From positions 1 to 64,000 of the IMG/VR virus record IMGVR_UViG_3300043607_000039: DNA of 64,000 nt. The stretch is one strand, 5' to 3'. Origin of the DNA: a virus. A model generated the notes under the pieces. It saw nothing but the letters and a program-made list of their open reading frames with translations. It did not search any database and was not told the origin of the DNA. The first letter of the stretch is position 1, and each line of letters starts with the position of its first letter. The translations under genes and the position numbers were made by a program. Below are positions 40,764 through 48,322 of this stretch, in pieces.

Positions 40764-40925
40764 ATGGCTTACGACTACGACAAGGCGAAGCAGATTGTCA
40801 TAGACGCCCTGCGCGATGAAGACCAGCGCGGCGGCCCGATGCAGCGCGAGTACCCGCGCGCCATCATCGAATCACTGGCGCACAACATCGCACTGCAAAT
40901 CGAGGAAGAGGCCGTCAGCGAGTAG
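40764..40925 (+). CDS. small helical protein
   Basis: 53 residues from the ATG at 40764, with CCTGGAGAGAAC as ribosome site. Starts MAYDYDKAKQIVIDALRDED and ends QIEEEAVSE; acidic, helical. The CTGGAGAGA leader is shared with several other genes of this phage. Confidence 0.5.
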   Translation: MAYDYDKAKQIVIDALRDEDQRGGPMQREYPRAIIESLAHNIALQIEEEAVSE

Positions 40926-40933
40926 GGCTCGGC

Positions 40934-41007
40934 CGGGATGTAGCGCAGCTTGGTAGCGCACCTGACTGGGGGTCAGGAGGGCGCAGGTTCAAATCCTGTC
41001 ATCCCGA
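40934..41007 (+). tRNA. tRNA-Pro(GGG)
   Basis: Acceptor CGGGATG/CATCCCG, anticodon arm CCTGA-CTGGGGG-TCAGG, discriminator A. Confidence 0.85.
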
Positions 41008-41008
41008 C

Positions 41009-41143
41009 GTGAAACAGAAACTGGCTCGATTGTTGTGGTGGTGGCGCAAGGTCAATGACGCTCCCTGCGGCTTGGACACCGATGAGTACGTGAACGGGGT
41101 CCATGTCTGGCGCCACAGTAAATGGTTCTGTCACTGTGATTGA
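41009..41143 (+). CDS. small hypothetical protein
   Basis: 44 residues from a GTG 1 nt after tRNA-Pro: VKQKLARLLWWWRKVND, ending KWFCHCD. Basic, with a Trp cluster and CHC end. It follows the array's habit of starting genes at tRNA 3' ends. Modest support. Confidence 0.35.
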   Translation: MKQKLARLLWWWRKVNDAPCGLDTDEYVNGVHVWRHSKWFCHCD

Positions 41144-41215
41144 CTTCCTCCCCACAGGAGCGGGTGGAAGGGCTCTTCCCGAGTCCTGACTCGTCACCAG
41201 GGGGGAGGGCCTTAT

Positions 41216-41288
41216 CGGGGTGTAGCGCAGTTGGTAGCGCGCCGCGTTCGGGACGCGGAGGCCGTCAGTTCGAATCTGGCCACTCCGA
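41216..41288 (+). tRNA. tRNA-Pro(CGG)
   Basis: Acceptor CGGGGTG/CACTCCG, anticodon arm CCGCG-TTCGGGA-CGCGG, discriminator A. Confidence 0.85.
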
Positions 41289-41333
41289 CGCAATGCGCAT
41301 GGAGGGTGGCGCCCAGTGGTGGGCAACCTTGAT

Positions 41334-41418
41334 GGAGAGGGTCCGGCTGGACGAGGAGCCGTATTCGAAGTGCGGTAGTAGCTAATCACTGCTCGGGGTT
41401 CAAGTCCCCGTCTCTCCG
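41334..41418 (+). tRNA. tRNA-Ser(CGA)
   Basis: Acceptor GGAGAGG/TCTCTCC, anticodon arm CCGTA-TTCGAAG-TGCGG, long variable arm, G73. Confidence 0.8.
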
Positions 41419-41426
41419 CTCACAAT

Positions 41427-41514
41427 AGAGGCTGACCGGTTGGTCGAGGGGCACGGTTGGAAGCCGTGTACAACGCTCAGAAACGTTGCAGGAGTTCGAA
41501 TCTCCTAGCCTCTG
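41427..41514 (+). tRNA. tRNA-Ser(GGA)
   Basis: Acceptor AGAGGCT/AGCCTCT, anticodon arm CACGG-TTGGAAG-CCGTG, long variable arm with CAACG/CGTTG, G73. Confidence 0.9.
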
Positions 41515-41520
41515 CGTCAA

Positions 41521-41606
41521 GGAAGAGCCACCCGATTGGAGACGGGCGCAGTTTTGAAAACTGTTAGAGTCGCAAGGCTTTGGGGATTCGACTTCCTCCT
41601 CTTCCG
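41521..41606 (+). tRNA. tRNA-Ser(TGA)
   Basis: Acceptor GGAAGAG/CTCTTCC, anticodon arm GCAGT-TTTGAAA-ACTGT, long variable arm, G73. Confidence 0.9.
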
Positions 41607-41621
41607 CTCTACAATGGACAT

Positions 41622-41691
41622 ACCCTGCGTGTTGGATACACAGCCGATGCTTCTAACGTTGGCGTTCCGGGTTCGAGTCCCGGGCAGGGTT
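41622..41691 (+). tRNA. tRNA-Arg(TCT)
   Basis: Acceptor ACCCTGC/GCAGGGT, anticodon arm CGATG-CTTCTAA-CGTTG, T arm CCGGG-TTCGAGT-CCCGG. Short D arm. Confidence 0.75.
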
Positions 41692-41695
41692 CGAC

Positions 41696-41772
41696 GGTCC
41701 GGTGCCAGAGCGGCCAATTGGAACCGCCTTTTAAGCGGTAAAAGTCGTGAGTTCGAATCTCACCCGGTACCA
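41696..41772 (+). tRNA. tRNA-Lys(TTT)
   Basis: Anticodon arm ACCGC-CTTTTAA-GCGGT, T arm GTGAG-TTCGAAT-CTCAC. Acceptor GGTCCGG pairs with CCGG(T)ACC with one bulged base. Confidence 0.75.
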
Positions 41773-41818
41773 CGCGCAAAGGTGTTAGAGTCTAGGCGCA
41801 GCAAGGAAAACTACACAT

Positions 41819-41894
41819 GGATCCGTACCCAAAGCCTGGTTTATGGGCCCGCCTCTTAAGCGGAGTTACGTCGGTTCAAATCCGACCGGATCCA
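41819..41894 (+). tRNA. tRNA-Lys(CTT)
   Basis: Acceptor GGATCCG/CGGATCC, anticodon loop CTCTTAA in CCGC/GCGG stem, T arm GTCGG-TTCAAAT-CCGAC, discriminator A. Confidence 0.85.
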
Positions 41895-41908
41895 CGTAGT
41901 ACATGCGA

Positions 41909-41982
<74 letters not shown>

Positions 41983-41983
41983 C

Positions 41984-42054
41984 TTGCGGGTTAGTGGAAT
42001 GGAACCATAAGGGCCTCATAAGCCCTAGATGCCGTTCGAGTCGGCACCCGCTCC
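41984..42054 (+). tRNA. tRNA with CAT anticodon (Met or Ile2)
   Basis: Anticodon arm AGGGC-CTCATAA-GCCCT and T arm TGCCG-TTCGAGT-CGGCA. Only five acceptor pairs are clear (GCGGG/CCCGC). Confidence 0.6.
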
Positions 42055-42121
42055 CACATGATGGTCCTGCCACGGGGAGTGGCAGGCGTAAGCGCGGCAT
42101 ACACTCCGCGGCCCGTTACAG

Positions 42122-42195
42122 CTTCCGGTAGCTCAGCTTGGTAGAGCATCTCTATGACACGGAGAAGGCCTCAGGTTCAAATCCTGGTCGGAAGA
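42122..42195 (+). tRNA. tRNA-Val(GAC)
   Basis: Acceptor CTTCCGG/TCGGAAG, anticodon arm TCTCT-ATGACAC-GGAGA, discriminator A. Confidence 0.8.
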
Positions 42196-42196
42196 C

Positions 42197-42270
42197 GGAA
42201 CCGTAGACTAATTGGTTAGGTCCCCGGACTTTCAATTCGGGTGGTGCCGGTTCGAACCCGGTCGGTTCTA
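42197..42270 (+). tRNA. tRNA-Glu(TTC)
   Basis: Acceptor GGAACCG/CGGTTCT, anticodon arm CCGGA-CTTTCAA-TTCGG, discriminator A. Confidence 0.85.
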
Positions 42271-42284
42271 CGTTTTACGCTCAT

Positions 42285-42358
42285 TCTCCAGTAGCTCAAT
42301 TGGCGGAGCAGCCCGCTGTTAACGGGAAGGTTTCCAGGTTCGACCCCTGGCTGGAGAG
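42285..42358 (+). tRNA. tRNA-Asn(GTT)
   Basis: Acceptor TCTCCAG/CTGGAGA with G73, anticodon arm GCCCG-CTGTTAA-CGGGA. Confidence 0.85.
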
Positions 42359-42916
42359 CTAGCGCGAGGACATTCGGCCCTCAAGCCAGTGCAGCACGTT
42401 ATCCGCGGCCTGTCCCCGCCGCTGCCCGAGCCACGGGCGAATCAATTTCACCAAGGGGTAGAGGTGTCGTTGACGGGTCACTACCCAAACCGTCACAGGC
42501 TTGTAATAGTCCTTGGCCTGCGGTCGATATCCGTGAATGTTCCCAACGTTGGTGAGTCTTGGCAGGCGCTCGATAATATCTGGGTCCGTCATGGCGACGG
42601 ACATAGCCGCCTTAGTGTTGAGCGTGAAAGTACCTTCGCCCTCGACTAGGCCCGCTAGCCATGCGACCTCTGCTCGCGTCATCTTCCGCAGGTCCCCTGC
42701 GGCCTCGTCCCTACAGCGCCTGCACTTTTTTGAACTCTCCGACATTGGTCCGCTACACGTTGGACACGGGACCACCGAGGCGTATTTGAACTGATAGCAC
42801 TCGGCACAGTAGTTGGAGCGATTGGACCGAACCCTGACGGGCCCACCGCACATGGGGCACGGGTTCGGCTTGTAGAGGATGAGTATTTGTTCAGGATTGG
42901 TAGTACGTAGCGCCAT
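42359..42916 (-). CDS. LAGLIDADG homing endonuclease with zinc knuckles
   Basis: 185 residues, antisense to the array and abutting tRNA-Asn. Four CxxC pairs (CPMCGGP, YCAECYQ, CPTCSGP, KCRRCRD) lead to a LAGLIDADG motif WLAGLVEGEGTFTL near residue 87; a single motif, so it would act as a dimer. AT-richer than its surroundings. A mobile homing gene. Confidence 0.75.
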   Translation of the reverse strand: MALRTTNPEQILILYKPNPCPMCGGPVRVRSNRSNYCAECYQFKYASVVPCPTCSGPMSESSKKCRRCRDEAAGDLRKMTRAEVAWLAGLVEGEGTFTLNTKAAMSVAMTDPDIIERLPRLTNVGNIHGYRPQAKDYYKPVTVWVVTRQRHLYPLVKLIRPWLGQRRGQAADNVLHWLEGRMSSR

Positions 42917-43027
42917 CCATCCAAAGTAACATGAGCTTGGCCCGCGGTTTCTAGGCCCGCGGAGCGGGGCGGTCCAGCTGGCCGACCTGGCACTGTTCGC
43001 CGTGGTGCCACTCAGACACGGCCCCTT

Positions 43028-43100
43028 GCGCCGTAGCCCAACCGGTTGAGGGGTCCGGCTTATATCCGGAATTCAGCAGGTTCGATTCCTGCACGGCGTA
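43028..43100 (+). tRNA. tRNA-Ile(TAT)
   Basis: Acceptor GCGCCGT/ACGGCGT, anticodon arm TCCGG-CTTATAT-CCGGA, discriminator A. Reads AUA, a rare codon in GC-rich hosts. Confidence 0.75.
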
Positions 43101-43121
43101 CTTCCCCCTGGAGGAGGAGCA

Positions 43122-43409
43122 ATGCCCCGTTCGGTAGAGACCTCGACCGAGACCAAGACGTACATGGTCCGTAAGGTCAACATCACCTGCGACAAGTGCG
43201 GCCGACCCGTCGACCAGGAGCCCGAGGACGACGACCTGTACCACCAGGAGCTGGAGATCCATCTGAACCCGGAGCTGTGCGTCCGGTCCAGCTTCCGTCG
43301 GGACTACTGCCGAGCCTGTCTCCTGCCTATCTGGGCACTGATCTGCGAGACTATCGGGGCTGACCCCGATGACATCTCAAACTCTGACTTCCAGGCGGAC
43401 TACTCATGA
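43122..43409 (+). CDS. hypothetical zinc-finger-like protein
   Basis: 95 residues with a strong ribosome site (GGAGGAGGAGC). Starts MPRSVETSTETKTYMVRKVN; knuckles TCDKCGRPV and YCRACLLPI flank an acidic centre, suggesting one zinc site. The stop overlaps the next start (ATGA). Confidence 0.6.
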   Translation: MPRSVETSTETKTYMVRKVNITCDKCGRPVDQEPEDDDLYHQELEIHLNPELCVRSSFRRDYCRACLLPIWALICETIGADPDDISNSDFQADYS

Positions 43410-43651
43410 TGGACGACGTGATCTGGACTAAGAGCAGCTACTCCGGCAGTCAGGGCGGCAACTGCGTCGAGGTGGCATGGCGCAAGAGCACGCGCAGCAA
43501 CCCGAGTGGCAACTGTGTCGAATTCGCGGAGCTACCGGGCAAGGTGCTGGTTCGGGACTCCAAGAATCCCGACGGCGGGATCATCGAGTTCGCCCCCGAC
43601 GCATGGCGCAAGTTCATCGCCGCGGTGAAGGAAGGCGAGTTCAACCTGTAG
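43406..43651 (+). CDS. DUF397 protein, copy 2, with internal duplication
   Basis: 81 residues. The first DUF397 element is present twice in tandem: WTKSSYSGSQGGNCVEV then WRKSTRSNPSGNCVEF, followed by VLVRDSKNP and AWRKFIAAVKEGEFNL. Translationally coupled to the zinc-finger gene upstream. As for other DUF397 proteins, an interaction with a host XRE-type regulator is likely from family context. Confidence 0.85.
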   Translation: MMDDVIWTKSSYSGSQGGNCVEVAWRKSTRSNPSGNCVEFAELPGKVLVRDSKNPDGGIIEFAPDAWRKFIAAVKEGEFNL

Positions 43652-43659
43652 TAGGTAAT

Positions 43660-43732
43660 GCCCGTGTAGCTCAGCGGCAAGAGCATCGGTTCCACACACC
43701 GAGGGTCCTAGGTTCGAGTCCTAGTACGGGCA
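43660..43732 (+). tRNA. tRNA-Val(CAC) with C33
   Basis: Acceptor GCCCGTG/TACGGGC, anticodon arm TCGGT-TCCACAC-ACCGA, discriminator A. Position 33 is C instead of the near-universal U. Confidence 0.65.
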
Positions 43733-43850
43733 CGTGGTGGTAGTTGCGGGTTGAGAAGGGTCTAGTTAAACGGCCGACCTGTATTCCAGTGCAGCTGCTC
43801 ATGACTTACCCGGGGGGCCGGGGTAAGGAAGACACAACAGGCCCGCACAT

Positions 43851-43925
43851 GGTGGCTGTAGCTCATCCTGGTAGAGCGCCGGACTGTGGATCCGGAGGTG
43901 GGGGGATCGTGGCCCCCCAGTCACC
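43851..43925 (+). tRNA. tRNA-His(GTG) with altered T loop
   Basis: G-1 opposite C73 and acceptor GTGGCTG/CAGTCAC mark histidine; anticodon arm CCGGA-CTGTGGA-TCCGG. The T loop is ATCGTGG instead of TTCGAAT within a GGGGG/CCCCC stem. Confidence 0.8.
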
Positions 43926-43943
43926 CTCGTTGATCGATCACCC

Positions 43944-43972
43944 TGTACACCCCTACGTAGGGGTGGTACCGT
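43944..43972 (+). promoter_or_regulatory. leaderless promoter with perfect 18-bp operator
   Basis: CACCCCTACGTAGGGGTG (43948-43965) is a perfect palindrome; TGTACA (43944-43949) and TACCGT (43967-43972) flank it as -35 and -10. The ATG at 43980 lies 7 nt after the -10. Confidence 0.7.
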
Positions 43973-43979
43973 GGCAGCC

Positions 43980-44345
43980 ATGATGGGATCACCGTTCGAC
44001 AACCCCCCTCCGGCCCTAGTGGCGGCAGCCGACCAGGCCAAACAGCAGGGGCTCGAAGATTCAATGAAGCTCATATGGCTGTACCTGGCGAGTAGTGTCG
44101 CCGACGAGGCCGGGGACGAGGAAACGGCCACTCAGTACCAGCTCGAACGGATGGCCTTGCTACTCAGCTTGGGCCAGATACGGACTCAGGCCGTTGTGTT
44201 GGAGCTGACCAGACTCTTCGCCTCTACCCTGTTTGACCACTGGGGTGGCACCTGGGCCAAGGTAATGGAAGCCCTGGCGGATCCCGCGCTGCCCCTCTTT
44301 CGTGGGGGACCCGTTGCCCAGGACGAGATGCCTCGGATCGACTGA
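43980..44345 (+). CDS. hypothetical helical protein, leaderless
   Basis: 121 residues from the ATG at 43980 (a second ATG follows at once); a GTG at 43971 is rejected because it would overlap the -10. Starts MMGSPFDNPPPALVAAADQA; almost wholly helical, acidic. No family recognised. Under the phage operator. Confidence 0.55.
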   Translation: MMGSPFDNPPPALVAAADQAKQQGLEDSMKLIWLYLASSVADEAGDEETATQYQLERMALLLSLGQIRTQAVVLELTRLFASTLFDHWGGTWAKVMEALADPALPLFRGGPVAQDEMPRID

Positions 44346-44362
44346 CCCTGGAGAAGAAGCTG

Positions 44363-44848
44363 ATGCCCGAGTTGCCGAAGTGGTTCCCGAAGACCTTGGA
44401 AGACATGTACCGCCCCGAGGTCCCGGGTCGCACCGTCGACGATGACCGAGTCGCCGAGTCCCATGGCGGCGGTGCCTGCCCCGAGCAGCACTGGGGCGTC
44501 CTGACCGACGGGCGCCGGTTCTACTTCCGGTACCGCAGTGCCTGGGCCTCGGTTCGACTGGCGCCGGCCTGGTATGACGGTGCCGACGTCCACGCCCGGG
44601 ACCTGAGGGTTTCCATGGAGCAGTGGAACGAGGCCTACGAGCGCGGCGACGAGGAGCTACCGAACCTGTACCTCAATCCGGTCGCCGGCTTCCAGGTCCG
44701 GGAGGACGACCCATATCACGGGTGGTTCGACAGTGCAGCCGAGCGGGCGATGGCCTTTGCTGCCTGCCTGGATCAGGTCTGGGATGAGCCCTTCGATGAG
44801 GAGGGCTGGGAATTGCACCGCGGGCGGAAAGAGGAGCCCGACTTCTAG
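44363..44848 (+). CDS. hypothetical protein
   Basis: 161 residues, ribosome site GGAGAAG. Starts MPELPKWFPKTLEDMYRPEV; contains GVLTDGRRFYFRYRSAWASV and ELPNLYLNPVAGFQV. The TAG stop ends on base 1 of tRNA-Tyr, so tRNA processing sets the mRNA 3' end. No family recognised. Confidence 0.55.
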   Translation: MPELPKWFPKTLEDMYRPEVPGRTVDDDRVAESHGGGACPEQHWGVLTDGRRFYFRYRSAWASVRLAPAWYDGADVHARDLRVSMEQWNEAYERGDEELPNLYLNPVAGFQVREDDPYHGWFDSAAERAMAFAACLDQVWDEPFDEEGWELHRGRKEEPDF

Positions 44849-44919
44849 CCGATGACGGACTGGTTCCGAGCGCTGACTGTAAATCAGTAGCCTTGGGGGT
44901 TCGAATCCCTCCGTCGGCA
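44848..44919 (+). tRNA. tRNA-Tyr(GTA)
   Basis: Acceptor GCCGATG/CGTCGGC, anticodon arm GCTGA-CTGTAAA-TCAGT, discriminator A. It lacks the long variable arm usual in bacterial tRNA-Tyr. Confidence 0.75.
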
Positions 44920-44932
44920 CGCGTCAATTAAC

Positions 44933-45023
44933 GCGGGTATTGAGCACCGGTAAGCTCAGCGGTCCGTTCGACCGTGGGTCGCTGACGAGTGACCAGTCAG
45001 AGTTCGAATCTCTAGTACCCGCA
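44933..45023 (+). tRNA. tRNA-like gene with long variable arm, isotype uncertain
   Basis: Acceptor GCGGGTA/TACCCGC, D stem GAGC/GCTC and a variable arm GGTC...GACC are clear. The anticodon arm GCGGT-CCGTTCG-ACCGT would give GTT with C33, which does not fit a long-arm isotype. Confidence 0.4.
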
Positions 45024-45054
45024 CGCTCCCCAACGACGTAACGGATGGAGAACG

Positions 45055-46137
45055 ATGCGTTTCCTGAGAATCGCCATGACCGCGGTGCTGGTGAGTGCTT
45101 CTGCACTCCTGGCCTTCGCGGCACCGGCGCAAGCACATGCCGTCGATGACGGCTTCGGCCTCAAGGTGCACTCCTCCCACAAGGGTGTGTGTCTGTCGGC
45201 ACGGCTTCCTGTGGCTGCCGCCCCCGAGCAGCCAAAGGACTGGAGGGTCCAGGTGACCCTGTGCCAGCCGTTCCGTGTGACGCATGAGGTCGACGTCCTG
45301 ACCCACGGCGCCACGTACACCGGGGCATCGTGTCCGGCCCATGAGCCGTGTGCCTCCTACTGGGACTGGCCCCAGCAGCCCGGCAAGTACTCCTACGTCG
45401 GCAAGACGCTCGCTGACGGCCGCGCCACCTTGGCCTACGACCGGATCGGCAACGGGAACAGCAGCCGGCCCTTGAGTTCGGACATCACCATGGCGTCCGA
45501 CGCCTACGTACTGCACCAGCTGGTGGCGATCGTCAAGGCCCTGGGCTACGGGCACGTCAACTCGATCAGCCACTCCTACGGCTCTGGGGTCGCGCTCCAG
45601 GAGGCGGCCACCTACGGCGACGTTGATGCTCTGGTCCTCAGCGGCTACCTGCACCGGCCCAGCAACCCGGCCGTGACCGCCGGCAACTACCCGGCCAACA
45701 TGGACCCCAAGTTCCTGACGTCCGGTCTGGACAACGGGTACCTGACGTCCCGACCGGGTGTCCGTGGTACTTCGTTCCACTCCCCGACTTCGGACCCGGC
45801 CGTGGTGGCCTATGACGAGACGCAGAAGGACCTGGTCTCGCTGACCGGCCTGCTCGGGTTCCTCGGGGCTCGTGCAGTCCCGGCCGCCACGAACATCTCG
45901 AACACCATCACGGTGCCGGTGCTGGTCGTCAACGGCCAGCAGGACGCGATCTTCTGCTACCTCCCGGCGACGTTCAACTGCGCCGACGCGGCAGTGGTGA
46001 CCGCGAACGAGGCTCCGTTCTACGCCAACGCGGCCAGCTTCTCGGTGGTGACGATTGTGGACAGTGGTCATGACCTGACTCTGCACCCGACCGGCGCGGA
46101 GGACTCCTACCAGGTGATCAACGACTGGCTGGACTGA
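45055..46137 (+). CDS. secreted alpha/beta hydrolase
   Basis: 360 residues with a signal peptide (MRFLRIAMTAVLVSASALLA...APAQA). Alpha/beta-hydrolase features in order: GKTLADGRATLAYDRIGNG, nucleophile elbow SISHSYGSGVALQEA (Ser), VPVLVVNGQQDAIFC (acid) and TIVDSGHDLTLHP (His), so the triad appears complete. Ten or so Cys suggest export and folding outside. It would hydrolyse an ester outside the infected cell. Its stop overlaps the next start. Looks like a host-derived accessory gene. Confidence 0.75.
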   Translation: MRFLRIAMTAVLVSASALLAFAAPAQAHAVDDGFGLKVHSSHKGVCLSARLPVAAAPEQPKDWRVQVTLCQPFRVTHEVDVLTHGATYTGASCPAHEPCASYWDWPQQPGKYSYVGKTLADGRATLAYDRIGNGNSSRPLSSDITMASDAYVLHQLVAIVKALGYGHVNSISHSYGSGVALQEAATYGDVDALVLSGYLHRPSNPAVTAGNYPANMDPKFLTSGLDNGYLTSRPGVRGTSFHSPTSDPAVVAYDETQKDLVSLTGLLGFLGARAVPAATNISNTITVPVLVVNGQQDAIFCYLPATFNCADAAVVTANEAPFYANAASFSVVTIVDSGHDLTLHPTGAEDSYQVINDWLD

Positions 46138-46697
46138 TGCCGAAACTCCTGGAGAGAGTGGCGGCAGTTGTTGCGATCACCCTTCTGCTCACCGGCTGCG
46201 TGCCGGCTGGCGGGAACGGCAACGGAGGTGGGGGCTTCACGGTCCCACCGTCGCCGGTACCACAGAGTCTGACGCCAGCCGTCGTTGGTCCCTCGGGCCA
46301 GGTTGACGTGGTCTTCATGGTGGAGACCTTCGACCAGCACGTCCTACCAACCGTCCGGGACAACGTGCTCATGATCGTGAGCGCCTTCTCGGCTGATGGC
46401 AGGATGGCCAGGTACATCGACAAGGTTACTGGCGAGTCGCTGCCGGGACCGCAAAGCTACTACCGCACAACGCCTTGGCCCTACTCGGCCACACTGGGCG
46501 TCGGCGTGGTCGCAGCGCATGTCTCCGGTGTCTTGAGCCCTGCGACCAGGGGTGAAGGAATCCGGTGCACGGTTGAAGTGGGTGGCACGCCGTTCCCACA
46601 GCTGACCGTCGAGAAGGTCGTGGAAGTGGACTACGGCGCGGCTCAAGTGACGTGCCTGTACTCACTTCCGGCTGGAGGCTTCAAGCCCCCGATGTAA
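46137..46697 (+). CDS. lipoprotein, paralog of 47809-48315
   Basis: 186 residues, signal peptide MPKLLERVAAVVAITLL and lipobox LTGC. The mature region shares GRMARYIDKVTGESLPGP and WPYSATLG with GRMANYIDEENGETRPGP and WEYTATLG of the minus-strand lipoprotein nearby, a clear paralogy. Both end with paired Cys strands (CTVEVGG...VTCLYS) as in MmpS-like folds. Exposed on the host membrane; role unknown. Confidence 0.7.
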   Translation: MPKLLERVAAVVAITLLLTGCVPAGGNGNGGGGFTVPPSPVPQSLTPAVVGPSGQVDVVFMVETFDQHVLPTVRDNVLMIVSAFSADGRMARYIDKVTGESLPGPQSYYRTTPWPYSATLGVGVVAAHVSGVLSPATRGEGIRCTVEVGGTPFPQLTVEKVVEVDYGAAQVTCLYSLPAGGFKPPM

Positions 46698-46736
46698 CGG
46701 CACGAACCGCTGGCGGGGTACCTACCGCTGGCGTCT

Positions 46737-46809
46737 GTCCTCGTAGCTCAACGGATAGAGCGCTGCCCTCCGAAGGCAGAGGTTGCTGGTTCGAATCCAG
46801 TCGAGGACG
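46737..46809 (+). tRNA. tRNA-Arg(CCG)
   Basis: Acceptor GTCCTCG/CGAGGAC, anticodon arm CTGCC-CTCCGAA-GGCAG, discriminator G. Confidence 0.9.
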
Positions 46810-46890
46810 CGGTGAGCGGGCCACGGTATACGGGGCCTGTGGAAGAGCTGGTCGAAGGGTCGATCAACCACCTACTTTCTGGAGAGAGTG

Positions 46891-47415
46891 ATGGCTGAAG
46901 GAATCGCACCGGCCGTCGCGCTGATCAACCCCAAGCACCCACGCAACGTGGGTGCGGTGGTCAGGGCGGCCAGCTGCTACCAGATCAAGCAGGTGTGGTT
47001 CAGCGGCCACCGCGTGGCCCTGGAACCGCACCCCGGGTACCGCCTTCCACGTGAAGAGCGGATGCGGGGCTACAAGGACGTGGCCCTGCGCAACAGTGAC
47101 CGGATCTTCGATCAGTTCACCCCCGACGTCGTACCGGTGGCCGTCGAGCTGGTGCCCGGCTCTGAGTCGCTCATCTGGTTCGAGCATCCCGACAACGCCC
47201 TCTACGTCTTCGGGCCGGAGGACGGCTCCCTGAACCGCAGCGTCCTGGGGCAGTGTCACCGGTTCGTGCAGATTCCTACCCAGCACTGCACCAACCTGGG
47301 GGCCGCGGTCTACACGGTCCTGTATGACCGTCACGCCAAGCGCGTCCGTGCCGGCCTGGACCAGCTCCACGAGCCTGGCCGCCTGACCTACGCTGATGAT
47401 GACGGGGAGGGCTGA
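46891..47415 (+). CDS. SpoU (TrmH) family RNA 2'-O-methyltransferase
   Basis: 174 residues from the ATG at 46891 with CTGGAGAGAGTG directly upstream. The three SpoU motifs are present: NPKHPRNVGAVVRAA, YVFGPEDGSLNRS and VQIPTQHCTNLGAAVYTVLYD, forming the trefoil-knot SAM site. It is a minimal catalytic domain like TrmL, which methylates wobble base 34 of tRNA. Its place within the tRNA array makes phage tRNAs the likely substrate; that is inference. Confidence 0.85.
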   Translation: MAEGIAPAVALINPKHPRNVGAVVRAASCYQIKQVWFSGHRVALEPHPGYRLPREERMRGYKDVALRNSDRIFDQFTPDVVPVAVELVPGSESLIWFEHPDNALYVFGPEDGSLNRSVLGQCHRFVQIPTQHCTNLGAAVYTVLYDRHAKRVRAGLDQLHEPGRLTYADDDGEG

Positions 47416-47645
47416 TGGCTCGGCTACCAAGCCAGGGATGGTTGATTCAGCAAATTGGCGCCCAGGTCATTCTCTTCCGCGAGCACACGGAGGAGGAGAT
47501 CGTGAGATTCGACCCGAGCGACATGAACTCGACCGCTACGGCCCAGTTCACCATCTTCAGCAGCGAGCTGAGCGACGAGGATAAGTGCTTCGCCCACTTC
47601 TGGTCGGGGTACTTTTATGCGCACGCAACAGGGAATGTCCTGTGA
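47415..47645 (+). CDS. hypothetical protein
   Basis: 76 residues, start overlapping the methyltransferase stop (TGATG). Starts MARLPSQGWLIQQIGAQVIL and has HFWSGYFYAHA near the end. Compact beta-alpha pattern seen in small actinophage proteins. Probably translated with the methyltransferase. Confidence 0.55.
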   Translation: MARLPSQGWLIQQIGAQVILFREHTEEEIVRFDPSDMNSTATAQFTIFSSELSDEDKCFAHFWSGYFYAHATGNVL

Positions 47646-47691
47646 ACAGTCGTATCAAGGAAGCCGTTGCCCAGGTCGTGGTAACAAACAA

Positions 47692-47763
47692 GCGCATGTG
47701 GCTGAATGGTAAAGCGCACGCCTGCAAAGCGTGCTTTCGCCGGTTCGAATCCGGCCTTGCGCT
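47692..47763 (+). tRNA. tRNA-Cys(GCA)
   Basis: Acceptor GCGCATG/CTTGCGC (one mismatch), anticodon arm CACGC-CTGCAAA-GCGTG, discriminator T as for cysteine. Confidence 0.85.
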
Positions 47764-47772
47764 CGATGCAGT

Positions 47773-47798
47773 CCCCCCACCCTTGATCAGGTGGGGGG
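47773..47798. terminator. bidirectional terminator
   Basis: CCCCCCACC and GGTGGGGGG pair perfectly around an 8-nt loop between tRNA-Cys and the convergent lipoprotein gene. Confidence 0.6.
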
Positions 47799-47808
47799 CT
47801 CGCACCAA

Positions 47809-48315
47809 CTACTTCGGGGCAGGAATGAAGGTCTGCGTGCAGACCGCAGTGACCGGCTCGCCGGGGAATGCCACGACCGCCACGTTCTCTGGTCGTATGG
47901 GCAACTCCTTGCCATTCACGGCGACTCGACAGACGAGCTGGTCGCCGGTCGCAGCATGAAGAACCGTCGCCGTAATGGTCACGGTAACAACCCGTGGGCC
48001 GAGGGTGGCGGTGTACTCCCAGGGTGCAAGTCGGTTCATGATCTGTGGTCCGGGTCGCGTTTCCCCGTTCTCCTCGTCGATGTAGTTGGCCATCCGGCCT
48101 TCCACGTCGTAGGAGCTGATGGAGACGTTGATCTCGCCGTTGATTTCCCGGCTTGAACGGTCAAGGACGTTGACTTCAAAGTCAACGTTCTGGGAGGAGA
48201 TCTGGAACGGCCCGGCCGGTGCGGATTCGATGGGATCGGGCAACGGGTTGATGTTGCAGGCCGCCAGGGCCACGACCACCGTGGCTGCCACCATGATGCA
48301 TTTAAGTGTCCTCAT
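47809..48315 (-). CDS. lipoprotein, paralog of 46137-46697
   Basis: 168 residues, signal MRTLKCIMVAATVVVALA with lipobox LAAC. Mature part shares the GRM-YID-GE-PGP and W-Y-ATLG segments with the lipoprotein at 46137, and ends in Cys-paired strands (LVCRVAVNGK, AVCTQTF). The only minus-strand lipoprotein; leaderless, 7 nt after its own operator-type promoter. Independent control of the two paralogs is suggested. Confidence 0.7.
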   Translation of the reverse strand: MRTLKCIMVAATVVVALAACNINPLPDPIESAPAGPFQISSQNVDFEVNVLDRSSREINGEINVSISSYDVEGRMANYIDEENGETRPGPQIMNRLAPWEYTATLGPRVVTVTITATVLHAATGDQLVCRVAVNGKELPIRPENVAVVAFPGEPVTAVCTQTFIPAPK

Positions 48316-48322
48316 GCCCTAG

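Noticed and set aside
41293-41385. Short plus ORF starting MRMEGGAQWWATLMERV
   Set aside because: Most of it coincides with tRNA-Ser(CGA), which is better supported; no ribosome site.
44956-46086. 376-codon minus-strand frame opposite the alpha/beta hydrolase
   Set aside because: Antisense of a gene with signal peptide and complete catalytic triad.
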